Below, in pieces: positions 17,047-25,556 of a stretch of 64,000 nucleotides of DNA; position 1 is the stretch's first letter, and each line of letters begins with the position of its first letter. Under the pieces are notes generated by a model that saw nothing but the letters and a program-made list of their open reading frames with translations, was not told where the DNA came from and did no database searches. The stretch is from positions 2,471,430 through 2,535,429 of the forward strand of contig NZ_CP133268.1 in the NCBI RefSeq assembly GCF_030915385.1, written 5' to 3'. A program made the position numbers and the translations under genes. The stretch comes from Neobacillus sp. PS3-12. GTDB lineage: Bacteria; Bacillota; Bacilli; Bacillales; Cytobacillaceae.

Positions 17047-18950
17047 ATGATAAACAAGAAAATGCTGGTACCGATTGTTTCCGGCTAATTTTCGGCTTTG
17101 TTGCAGCGACTGTTGCCTTCGGAAATATCTCGCCAGGCCAGCAGCAACAGAAAACTGCCGCCGCCAATGGAGGCACTACAGTAGGTAGCGGAAACACGGA
17201 TGCTGAAAAAGTATATGTTCCGTTAGGGAAAAAAGACGAATACTATTTATTCGCTTCTGGCGGTCACTCTGGACAATTATTTGTTTACGGTGTTCCATCC
17301 ATGCGCGAAATTCGGACTGTTCCGATCTTCTCTCCTGACCCAGCAACTGGCTACGGATTTGATTCGGAAACGAAAAAAATGCTTGGCGGGCTTCAAATGG
17401 GTGACTTTCACCATCCAGCCCTTTCGGAAACAAACGGTGACTATAACGGGAAATACTTATTCGCAACCGATGTTGAGAACAGCCGCGCCGCAGTTGTTGA
17501 TTTGAAGACCTTTACAACAAAGGACATTATTAAAGTACCAAATACAAGCGGACCGCACTGTGCCGCGTTTGTCACTCAAAATACTGAATATGTATTTTTA
17601 CCAACCCGTTTCGCTGTGCCAATTGGCCAGCAGTATACATCACTTGATGAATACAGCCAAAAATACCGCGGTGTTATGAGTGCCTTAACGCTTGATCAGC
17701 AAAATGAAAAGTTAAACATTGCCTACCAGGTTGCCTTGCCACCATGGTCCTATGATTTATCCGATGCTGGTAAAAAGGGCTCGGGGGACTGGGCTGTTAT
17801 GACAACTTACAATACAGAAGAAGCAACATCAACACTTGAAATCAATGCCTCAAAGGCTGACCGCGACTACGTCGTCCTTTTCAACTGGAAAGAGCTTGCG
17901 CAAATGGTGAAGGACGGCAAGTACGAAGAAGTGAACGGGCAAAAAATGATTTTTCCTGAAAAAGAAAAAGGCGGCATTTATTTAATTCCAACCGCAAAGT
18001 CGCCGCACGGTGTTGACGTCACTCCGGATGGTAAATACTTTATTGCTTCTGGAAAACTTGCACCAGCGATGACCGTTTTCTCGTTTGAAAAAGCATTTGA
18101 AGCCATCAAAAATAAAGAGTTTGCCGGTGAACGTAATGGTATTCCAGTTCTTCAGTATAAAAAGGTATTGGTAAAAGAAGTAAACCCTGATAATGCACTT
18201 GGACCGTTGCATACAACATTTGATGATAAAGGAAATGCCTATACTTCGATGTTCATTTCTTCTGAAGTCGTTAAATGGAAATATGCTACAGGCCAAGTTT
18301 TAGACAGAATTCCTGTCCAGTATTCTCCAGGACATGTTACAGCTGCAGAGGGTGATACGGTTTCACCTGATGGGAAATATTTGGTATCCCTGAATAAGCT
18401 GGCGAAGGATAACTTCTTATCCGTGGGGCCATCACATCCTGAAACGATGCAATTAATTGATATCAGTGGACAAAAAATGCACCTGCTTGATACCGTTCCA
18501 GCTAACCCAGAACCGCACTACGCACAAATGATCAAGGCGGATAAAATTCATCCGATCAATGTTTATCCGAAGGATCCGAACAATAAAGACGCTGTATACA
18601 AACAGGATGATACAAAAATTGTCCGCACTGGTAATCGCGTTGATGTCTACGGTACGGCGATGCGGTCAAGATTTACCTTTGACCACACACAAAAACGCCC
18701 TGATGAGATTGATGTAAATCAAGGCGACCATGTTTATATCCATTTGACAAACATTGACTTTGATGAAGATATTACGCATGGTTTTGCAATCAACGGCTAT
18801 GACATTAATATGGAAGTCCAGCCTGGTCAAACCAATACGCTTGATTTTGTTGCTGATAAAGCCGGTACCTTCCCGCTTTACTGTACAAACTTCTGTTCAG
18901 CATTGCACCAGGAAATGACAGGTTATTTCCTAGTTAAACCTAAGCAATAA
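17047..18950 (+). CDS. nosZ: Nitrous-oxide reductase NosZ (clade II type), frameshifted near the 5' end
   Basis: Copper enzyme reducing N2O to N2 outside the membrane. Seven-bladed propeller region with CuZ-type histidines (DFHHPALSETNGDYNGKYLF, SGPHCAAF, KSPHGVDVTPDGK, GPLHTTFDD, SPGHVTAAEG). The C-terminal CuA domain ends in CTNFCSALHQEM. The ATG at 17047 starts MINKKMLVPIVSG, a membrane or Sec signal, but runs into TAA after 13 codons. One missing base at about 17083-17088 would restore continuity into IFGFVAATVAFGNISPG. Without repair the first in-frame ATG is 17301, which would lose the signal and about 85 residues. A non-Tat leader fits clade II. Confidence 0.93.
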
Positions 18951-18953
18951 GGT

Positions 18954-19079
18954 GTTGATTTCCACTCCAGGCGCACGCTTTCCGCGGGCGTTCCGTGGAG
19001 CCTCCTCGGCGCGAAAAGCGCCTGTGGGGTCTCCCCAGCCCCACTCCTGCAGGAGTCGGCGCCTTCCGTTCCAATCAAC
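18954..19079. repeat. GTTGATT-bounded interspersed GC-rich repeat, copy C
   Basis: 126-bp element between nosZ and the next nos gene, with inverted ends GTTGATT/AATCAAC, inner TTTCCACTCC and CCTTCCGTTCC, and a core with CTTTCCGCGGG, GCCTCCTCGGCGC and GCGCCTGTGGGGTC. Very similar to copy B. Confidence 0.85.
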
Positions 19080-19170
19080 AATGGCTTTAACTTAGTACAA
19101 ACAATAAAGTTGGGTCGGGTATCAGTGGAATCATTGGTACCCGACCTTCTAAAAATAAGGTGTGATTAAC

Positions 19171-19737
19171 TTGTATGCTAAAAAACTATCAATCTTGTCT
19201 TCATTGTTATTAGCAGCTTCAGCGGTATTAATTGGTGTTTCGATCCTGTTTCCATGGTGGGAGCTCTTGCTGTATGCACCGCAGTATCCAGAAGGGCTAA
19301 GTATTATTGTTTATCCTAATAAACTCGATGGAAAACTTGATATCATTAATAACTTGAACCATTACATCGGCATGGCGAACTTTAGTGAAAAAAGCTTCCC
19401 CGAGCTTGGTTATCTTAGCTATTTAATCGGCGGACTTGCCGTGCTTACATTGATTGTTGCCTTATTGCGGCGCAAGCTTTACTTATATATTTTAATAGGA
19501 CTGTTTGTCATTGGCGGCGGACTTGGAGTATTCGATTTACTTCATTGGTTAAATACATTTGGAACCCAACTTAGCCCAGATGCACCAATTAAAATTAAAC
19601 CATTTGTACCGCCGGTAGTCGGTCAAAATCATTTTGCTAACTTTACCACTTACAGTTACTTGGGAAAAGGGGCCTATCTGATTGTACTCTCCTTTATCCT
19701 TACACTCATTCCGCTATGGAAGGATCGAAAACAATGA
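19171..19737 (+). CDS. Integral membrane protein of the nos cluster (NosB-like position)
   Basis: About 188 residues with four hydrophobic helices (near 10-30, 85-105, 110-130, 165-185) and a large extracytoplasmic loop between the first two. I do not recognise a catalytic motif. Clade II nos clusters often encode a membrane protein (NosB) directly after nosZ, and this gene holds that position, so a role in N2O-reductase electron flow or assembly is inferred. The likely start is the TTG at 19171, six bases after AAGGTGTG; the frame is open three codons earlier. Its stop overlaps the nosD ATG (ATGA). Confidence 0.65.
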   Translation: MYAKKLSILSSLLLAASAVLIGVSILFPWWELLLYAPQYPEGLSIIVYPNKLDGKLDIINNLNHYIGMANFSEKSFPELGYLSYLIGGLAVLTLIVALLRRKLYLYILIGLFVIGGGLGVFDLLHWLNTFGTQLSPDAPIKIKPFVPPVVGQNHFANFTTYSYLGKGAYLIVLSFILTLIPLWKDRKQ

Positions 19738-21076
19738 AAAAAGTAACGCTCTTTCTCTTCATTTTTTCTCTTTTTTCATCATGAAGCCTGAGAAAAATAT
19801 GGCAGCCGAAAACTTGCAGCAGCGAATCGACTCCATGAAAGAGGGAGCGGTTGTAAAACTGCAAGATCGAACCTACGAGGGAAATCTTGTCATTCGTAAA
19901 AGCATCACAATAATCGGTTCAAAAAATACCGTGATTAAAGGAAACGGACACGGTAATGTGATTTCCATCAAGGCTCCCCATGTAAAATTGAGCCATCTTA
20001 CCGTTGAACACAGCAGCATGAGCCGCGACTCTGAAGAGGAATATGCAGCGATCAAAGTTTACACAAACGGCAATACGATTGATCACATTAAGATCCGTGA
20101 TTCCTTTCATGGCATTTATCTAAGCCAGGCCCATCATAATACGATTTCGGACAATGAAATCCACGGGATGGGCAAAGGGGAAATTGCGGGTCAAGGCAAT
20201 GGTCTCCAAATCTATTATTCTAATAATAATCTGCTTTCTCATAATACAATCGAAGGCACCCGCGACGGGATGTTTTTCACCTATGCAAACAAAAACAAGA
20301 TCGACGAAAATCATATCAGCAATACTCGTTATGGACTACATTACATGTATTCCGACGAAAACACTTTTAAAAACAATATATTCACAATGAATATAGGCGG
20401 CGCAGCCATCATGAATTCAAACCATCTTACACTCACAGGCAACCAATTTATCTTTAACTATGGAAACCAATCGTTTGGGTTACTGCTCTTGCAGGCAAAT
20501 GATAATCATATAGACAAAAACACTTTTTACATGAATCAGCGAGGAATTTATCTCGATCAAGCAACCAGAAATCTTTTTCAAAAAAATAAGATCATGCAAA
20601 ATCAAATTGGCATTGAGCTTTGGGCCAGTTCCAACGAGCAAACATTCACACAAAACCAAATTGTTGAAAACAACTTTCCTGCCATTGCTGTGGCAGGTCA
20701 GGGAACAGGCAACGCCTGGAGCAAAAATGGCAAAGGTAATGATTGGGGCAGTGCGTTCCCGCTTCCTGACCTCAACCAAGATGGGATTGGCGACTTCCCG
20801 GTTACCTATCAATCTTCGCTTCATGGGTTGATTGAGGACCAGGAATTAACCAGCTTATTTTTAAAAAGCCCTGCCATCACCATCTATGAAAAAATGAACG
20901 CCCTTCTCGGCCATAATGAGAAGATGTTCACGGACCGTTACCCATTGGTAACAAAAACCAAGAGCCACTTGCCACTGTATATTGTCATAGTGTTAATCGG
21001 TTTAGCACTGTTGATTTTGATAAAAGGGAGACATCGACTATGCATTACATTTGGAAGGAATGGAAAGAAAATTTAA
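19734..21076 (+). CDS. nosD: NosD copper-processing beta-helix protein, frameshifted after the signal peptide
   Basis: Extracytoplasmic right-handed beta-helix protein required with NosF and NosY for CuZ-site maturation. About 445 residues with many parallel-helix repeats (NTIDHIKIRDS, NTISDNEIHG, NLLSHNTIEGT, NKIDENHISN) and a C-terminal membrane helix (IVIVLIGLALLILI). The ATG at 19734 overlaps the previous stop and starts a normal signal peptide (MKKVTLFLFIFSLFSS), but that frame stops at 19782. One extra base, for example in either T6 run at 19762-19776, would join it to the MKPEKNMAAENLQQR frame. Otherwise the first usable start is ATG 19781, without a signal peptide. The 3' end overlaps nosY. 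Confidence 0.9.
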
Positions 21077-21837
21077 GAGGAAAAGGGCTTTGGCTTTCTT
21101 TAAGCATTATTGCATTGATTTCCGTCAGCATCTTATTCCGCTCTACTGCCCTTTCATTTGATAAAGGCTTTTATGTCCTCTTAATTAATTTATTTGATTC
21201 GTTGATTTACTTTATCCCAATCCTTTGTTTGTTCATCGGAGCGTTTTCAATTTTTCAAGAAAAAGAACAGAAAACATTGATCATGCTGTTAACAAAAAAG
21301 GACAATTACCAGAGCTTCTTATGGAAAAAGAGCCTTGCACTTTACACCATTGTTCTCGCCCCGCTCTTGGCATGGTTTTTCGTTTATTTAGCTTTTTTAA
21401 AGTTTAACTTTGTGATTGATGGAAAAGGCTATCTTGTTTTCGTCTTGTCGATTGCTCTTTTGGCGATTGTCTTCTTGCAAATGGGGGCATGCATTGGTTC
21501 ATTCTGCCGTTCACGGATGCAAATCGTGGGGGCGGCGGTTTTTGTTTGGTTTTACTTCTTTTTCATGCATGACTTTATTCTTTTGTCCGTGCTTCCAAAC
21601 GTTACCGCTGACAATGTTATCTGGTTTTCACTGGCCTATTTTTTAAACCCGCTCGAAGCAGTTCGAATGTTTCTAGAAACGGGCATGGGCGTCTATTCGT
21701 TTGGCCATATGTCAAGGCTCCTGCAGGCCTTTATGTGGACGAAACCCGCATATTTTCTGATTGGCAATCTAGCTTTCTGGCTGATCGTATCCTACTTAAC
21801 AGCGATATTTTTTCACCGTAAGGAGGGAAATGAATGA
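21040..21837 (+). CDS. nosY: NosY ABC-2 type permease
   Basis: 265-residue membrane component of the NosFYD maturation complex, with about six membrane helices. An ABC-2 permease pattern is visible (FQEKEQKTLIMLLTKKDNYQSFLWKKSLALYTIV, the coupling-helix region after the second helix). The start overlaps the end of nosD by 37 bases, and the stop overlaps the nosF ATG. Substrate is unproven; sulfur or copper delivery to NosZ through NosD is the accepted idea for the family. Confidence 0.87.
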   Translation: MHYIWKEWKENLRGKGLWLSLSIIALISVSILFRSTALSFDKGFYVLLINLFDSLIYFIPILCLFIGAFSIFQEKEQKTLIMLLTKKDNYQSFLWKKSLALYTIVLAPLLAWFFVYLAFLKFNFVIDGKGYLVFVLSIALLAIVFLQMGACIGSFCRSRMQIVGAAVFVWFYFFFMHDFILLSVLPNVTADNVIWFSLAYFLNPLEAVRMFLETGMGVYSFGHMSRLLQAFMWTKPAYFLIGNLAFWLIVSYLTAIFFHRKEGNE

Positions 21838-22511
21838 TCTCGGTAAAAAACCTAAACCAATCCTTTGGGAAAAAGGTAGTTTTAGACGATGTCAATATTG
21901 AGATTGAACCATTTGAAATTTGTGCATTGGTTGGCCGTAACGGGGCGGGAAAATCAACCTTTATTAATAGTTTGCTAGGTTTGCTTCCTGCACATGAAGG
22001 AACGATTTCCATAAATGGATGTCCGGTTAATGCTAAAACGCAGGAATGGAAAAAATCAATTGCCTACCTACCGGAAAAATTTATGCTTTACCCGCTCCTA
22101 ACGGGGTATGAAAATATGAAATTTTTTGCTGAAGCAATTTTTAAAAAAGCAGACGAGAGCCGAATTGAGTCGATGCTGCGGTCAGTGCGCCTATGGGATG
22201 ACCGCAACGAGCCCATCAAAAAATATTCAAAAGGCATGCTGCAGCGCCTCGGCCTTGCGGTCACCCTGTACCAGGATGCAAACATTCTCATTCTTGATGA
22301 ACCAACTAGCGGCATTGACCCGATTGGACGGGTGGAAATCCTAGAGGTTCTGAAGTCATTGCATGATAAAACGATTTTACTTTCTTCGCATCATTTGGAT
22401 GAAATTAAACAGATTTGTACGCATGTTGCTTATTTGAATGAAGGAAAAATGACGAAATACACAGTTGCTGAATTTTTAGCAGCACAAAATCTGGGAGGGA
22501 CAGGTTCATGA
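21834..22511 (+). CDS. nosF: NosF ABC transporter ATP-binding protein
   Basis: 225-residue ATPase powering NosY. Walker A GRNGAGKST (about residues 35-43), Q-loop in AYLPEKFMLYPLLTGYENM, signature KYSKGMLQR (a variant of LSGGQ common in this subgroup), Walker B ILILDEPTSGIDP, and switch histidine SSHHLDEI. The short helical region fits a bacterial exporter or maturation ATPase. It overlaps nosY and the following lipoprotein gene by four bases each. Confidence 0.9.
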   Translation: MISVKNLNQSFGKKVVLDDVNIEIEPFEICALVGRNGAGKSTFINSLLGLLPAHEGTISINGCPVNAKTQEWKKSIAYLPEKFMLYPLLTGYENMKFFAEAIFKKADESRIESMLRSVRLWDDRNEPIKKYSKGMLQRLGLAVTLYQDANILILDEPTSGIDPIGRVEILEVLKSLHDKTILLSSHHLDEIKQICTHVAYLNEGKMTKYTVAEFLAAQNLGGTGS

Positions 22512-23410
22512 AAAAAGCGATAATCGGTGCGGTACTCTTGATGGTAGCCCTACTGTCAGGCTGCAGCTCAAGCCCGAATTATAAAATAACGATGACCAAG
22601 CAGCTTTATTTTTTAAAGGATCATGCGACTTCATTTGAAATAAAAGTAACCGAAAATAAGAAAGCTGTCTCTGGGTTGGCAATTTCCGCCGACGTATCAA
22701 TGGCTAATATGGACCATGGCACAATGTCTGTTAGCTTAACAGATGAAAAAAACGGCAAGTATTCCGGGAAAGTAAAGCTTCCGATGGATGGGAAGTACGA
22801 ACTTACCTTTAACATGAAAAAAGATAACAGTAAAACAGAGAAAACAATTGATTATACCGTTAAAAAGGCAGCTGGCGTTGCAATGATAAACGGTCAATGG
22901 ATCAAAAATGAGGATTTGCAATTTTATCAATTAGTCAATAAACTGCAACTGGAAATTAATCGTGAGAATGCCAAGAAAACTTATACGGGCAGCCAGCTTG
23001 AAGATGAATTAGCATATATCGATTCGCAGGAAAAAAGTGCGAAGGACCAAAACCAGCTGTTAACCCAAATCATCCGCATTCGTTCCATGGCCTTACTAGC
23101 GGAGGAGCGAGGCCATCAAGTAACAACTGATGCCATCACGGGTGCAATTGCCAAAGACCATGCTCAATATGATCAATATCCCGCTGTAAAAAGCTTAATC
23201 ACCAGCTTTGGCGATAAAAAGTTTAGCTCTCTAGAGGAAAAAGAATATAAATACACCATCCTTGCCGATCAAGTTATGGCTGATGTGACCGCACAGGCAA
23301 AAAAAGATAATCCAAATGTAAATGATCAAGAAGTCAACTACCAAGCCCAGCAAAGCTATGAAGACTTACTTGTTTCACAGATGGACTCGTTGAAGATTCA
23401 AATATTGTAA
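22508..23410 (+). CDS. YtkA-like lipoprotein at the end of the nos operon
   Basis: 300-residue lipoprotein with lipobox LLSGC (Cys19). Residues about 25-115 form a YtkA/FixH-like immunoglobulin-type domain with a Met/His-rich stretch MANMDHGTMSV that could bind copper. The remainder (about 120-300) is helical and resembles the SurA/PrsA N-terminal chaperone region, ending without a PPIase domain. It overlaps nosF by four bases and precedes the operon terminator. No NosL gene is seen, so this protein may take over copper delivery to NosZ (inference). Confidence 0.7.
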   Translation: MKKAIIGAVLLMVALLSGCSSSPNYKITMTKQLYFLKDHATSFEIKVTENKKAVSGLAISADVSMANMDHGTMSVSLTDEKNGKYSGKVKLPMDGKYELTFNMKKDNSKTEKTIDYTVKKAAGVAMINGQWIKNEDLQFYQLVNKLQLEINRENAKKTYTGSQLEDELAYIDSQEKSAKDQNQLLTQIIRIRSMALLAEERGHQVTTDAITGAIAKDHAQYDQYPAVKSLITSFGDKKFSSLEEKEYKYTILADQVMADVTAQAKKDNPNVNDQEVNYQAQQSYEDLLVSQMDSLKIQIL

Positions 23411-23440
23411 AGACCGAACTTGTGTCGGTCTTTATTTTTG
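23409..23440 (+). terminator. Terminator of the nos operon
   Basis: AAAGACCGA/TCGGTCTTT stem with a seven-base loop and a T-rich tail. Confidence 0.9.
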
Positions 23441-23476
23441 TTCATTAACTGCTCCAACGCGGCACTATTTTTCCAG

Positions 23477-23590
23477 TAAATGGCTAAACGTGCAAGCCTC
23501 CTCGAAAAACGTGCAAAGCCAAGGCAAAATCCTGCAAACAAGGGCTAAAATCGTGCATCAAATGTTGAAAAACGTGCATACCCCTCTAAT
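23477..23590. repeat. Five-unit 21-bp periodic array, CGTGCA core, copy 2
   Basis: TAAATGGCT head followed by CGTGCA (CCTGCA in unit 3) at 23489, 23510, 23531, 23552 and 23573, again exactly 21 bp apart. It matches copy 1 in head, period, number of units and last unit (CGTGCATACCC). It lies after the nos operon terminator. Confidence 0.88.
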
Positions 23591-23605
23591 CGATCCAAAA
23601 TGTTC

Positions 23606-23657
23606 TTGACCGATAATCAAAATCGCGTATAATAAAAGTGAGTAATCACTCACTTTT
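23606..23657 (+). promoter_or_regulatory. SigA promoter with overlapping TetR-type operator
   Basis: TTGACC (23606-23611), 16-base spacer, TATAAT (23628-23633), immediately followed by the perfect inverted repeat AAAAGTGAGT-N4-ACTCACTTTT (23634-23657) covering the transcription start. Probably bound by the TetR protein at 25557-26213, giving autoregulation. Confidence 0.85.
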
Positions 23658-23675
23658 ATAAGAGGAGGCTTTTCA

Positions 23676-24398
23676 ATGACGCCATCCATTGTTGTAAACC
23701 AGGTTAGTAAAAGCTTTGGAAAAAAAGAAGTGTTGCAAAATGTTGATTTAACTGTCGTTCCAGGACAGATTTACGGCTTAATCGGACCATCAGGCTCTGG
23801 AAAAACAACCTTAGTTAAACTGATTGTCGGTATGGATCGCCCGACGAAAGGGGATATCCAGGTACTGGATACTGCTGTGCCAAACCTAAAATTGCTGCAA
23901 AAAATTGGCTACATGGCCCAGTCCGATGCCCTATATAACGACCTCACCGCCCGCGAAAATCTCGCCTTTTTTGCTTCGCTTTTTAAATTAAAGAAGCAGG
24001 AACAAACAAAACGAATCGAGTATGCGGCCGATTTAGTCAACTTAACCTCTGAATTATCGAAAAAAGTTCAGGCCTTTTCCGGCGGAATGAAGCGCCGCTT
24101 ATCGCTTGCGATTGCCTTAATTCAGAATCCACAGGTGCTTATTTTGGATGAACCAACAGTCGGGATAGACCCGGAGCTGCGGTTATCCATTTGGAAGGAG
24201 CTTTACCGTTTAAAAGATGAAGGTAAAACAATCTTAGTGACCACACATGTGATGGATGAAGCTGAAAAGTGCGACCAGCTTGCGATGATTCGTGACGGCA
24301 GGCTCATCACCAGCGGTTCACCCTCACAGCTTAAAGAGCAATATGGAATTCAAAGTTTGGAAGAAGTATTTTTAAAAGCGGGGGGCAGCGGCCAATGA
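23676..24398 (+). CDS. ABC transporter ATP-binding protein (drug-exporter type)
   Basis: 240-residue ATPase of the DrrA/CcmA-like export family. Walker A GPSGSGKTT near residue 37, Q-loop GYMAQSDALYNDLTARENL, signature FSGGMKRR, Walker B VLILDEPTVGIDPE, and switch histidine TTHVMDEAE. It partners the permease that overlaps its last codons. The promoter carries a palindromic operator, and a tetR gene ends the operon, so it is expected to be induced by an unknown compound. Substrate cannot be read from the sequence. Confidence 0.9.
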   Translation: MTPSIVVNQVSKSFGKKEVLQNVDLTVVPGQIYGLIGPSGSGKTTLVKLIVGMDRPTKGDIQVLDTAVPNLKLLQKIGYMAQSDALYNDLTARENLAFFASLFKLKKQEQTKRIEYAADLVNLTSELSKKVQAFSGGMKRRLSLAIALIQNPQVLILDEPTVGIDPELRLSIWKELYRLKDEGKTILVTTHVMDEAEKCDQLAMIRDGRLITSGSPSQLKEQYGIQSLEEVFLKAGGSGQ

Positions 24399-25504
24399 GA
24401 ACACTTGCCTTTGTTAAGCGGATAATTCAGCAAATGTTCCGTGATAAACGGACACTTGGATTGATGATGGTGGCTCCGCTTGTGATTATGACTTTAATGC
24501 ATTTTTTGTTCACGAGCGATACGCCCAATCCGAAGCTGGGGGTCATAAACAATGATGCTGCCCTCATTAAGGATTTGAAGAATAAAGACATTGATGTAAA
24601 AAAATATACCAAGGTTGACAATTTAAAAACGACCATCGTCGATGATCAATTGGATGGCTTCCTCACGAAGAGCGGAAGTACCTATAAGCTTACACTTAAA
24701 AATACCGACCCTGCGGCCGCAAAAGGTCTGCAAATGAAGGTCCAGCAGACGATTGCAGCCCAAACTGCCGAAAAACAAAAAGAAGGCCTCTCTTCATTTA
24801 TGAAGGTCTTGCAAACAAAGCTTCATGGCGGCCCGCCGCTTAAGCTGGAAACAGTCAATGTACCAAAGGTCAATACATCCTATCTTTATGGCAGTAAGGA
24901 CACTAGCTTTTTTGATTTATTGGGACCGATTCTTGTCGGATTCTTCGTATTTTTCTTTGTGTTTCTTATTTCTGGGATTGCTTTATTGCGTGAGCGGACG
25001 ACAGGTACGCTTGACCGCCTCTTAGCAACTCCCATCAAGCGCCACAACATTGTCTTTGGATATCTTGCCGGATATGGGTTATTTGCGATCGTTCAAACCG
25101 TGATTGTTGTCTATTACGCTGTAAAAGTTTTAGATATTGTATTGGTTGGTTCGATTGGCTATGTTATTTTAATCAATCTGATGCTTGCCCTTGTTGCCCT
25201 GTCGCTTGGAATCCTCTTATCCGCCTTTGCTAACTCGGAATTCCAAATGATGCAATTTATTCCAATTGTGATTATTCCGCAAATCTTTTTTGCAGGGATT
25301 CTCCCTGTTGATGGGATGGCGAACTGGCTCCAGGTGATTGCAAAATGTATGCCAATGTATTACGGCGGCGATGCCTTGCAGACGGTGATGTACAAAGGCT
25401 TGGGCTGGAGTGACATTCAGTACGATATTTATGTTCTCTTCGGCTTTGCTGTTATTTTTATCGTATTAAATGTATTTGCATTGAAAAAGTATCGGAAAAT
25501 ATAA
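24395..25504 (+). CDS. ABC-2 type permease (drug exporter)
   Basis: 369-residue permease with an N-terminal helix, a long extracytoplasmic domain (about residues 40-165, alternating Lys/Asp-rich) and five C-terminal helices. It contains the ABC-2 signature LRERTTGTLDRLLATPIKRHNIVFGYLAGYG and FANSEFQMMQFIPIVIIPQIFFAGILPVDGM, as in the YhfI/YhgE-like and LinKLebsiella-type multidrug permeases. It overlaps its ATPase partner by four bases. The tetR gene follows 52 bases later. Confidence 0.88.
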   Translation: MRTLAFVKRIIQQMFRDKRTLGLMMVAPLVIMTLMHFLFTSDTPNPKLGVINNDAALIKDLKNKDIDVKKYTKVDNLKTTIVDDQLDGFLTKSGSTYKLTLKNTDPAAAKGLQMKVQQTIAAQTAEKQKEGLSSFMKVLQTKLHGGPPLKLETVNVPKVNTSYLYGSKDTSFFDLLGPILVGFFVFFFVFLISGIALLRERTTGTLDRLLATPIKRHNIVFGYLAGYGLFAIVQTVIVVYYAVKVLDIVLVGSIGYVILINLMLALVALSLGILLSAFANSEFQMMQFIPIVIIPQIFFAGILPVDGMANWLQVIAKCMPMYYGGDALQTVMYKGLGWSDIQYDIYVLFGFAVIFIVLNVFALKKYRKI

Positions 25505-25556
25505 AGAATGATGGCCGCAACGCCGACACTATCCATATAAAGGTGATGAGACAAAA

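Noticed and set aside
18954..19079. Insertion sequence between nosZ and nosD
   Set aside because: Only about 126 bp, no transposase; it belongs to the small interspersed repeat family with copies at 7798 and 8760.
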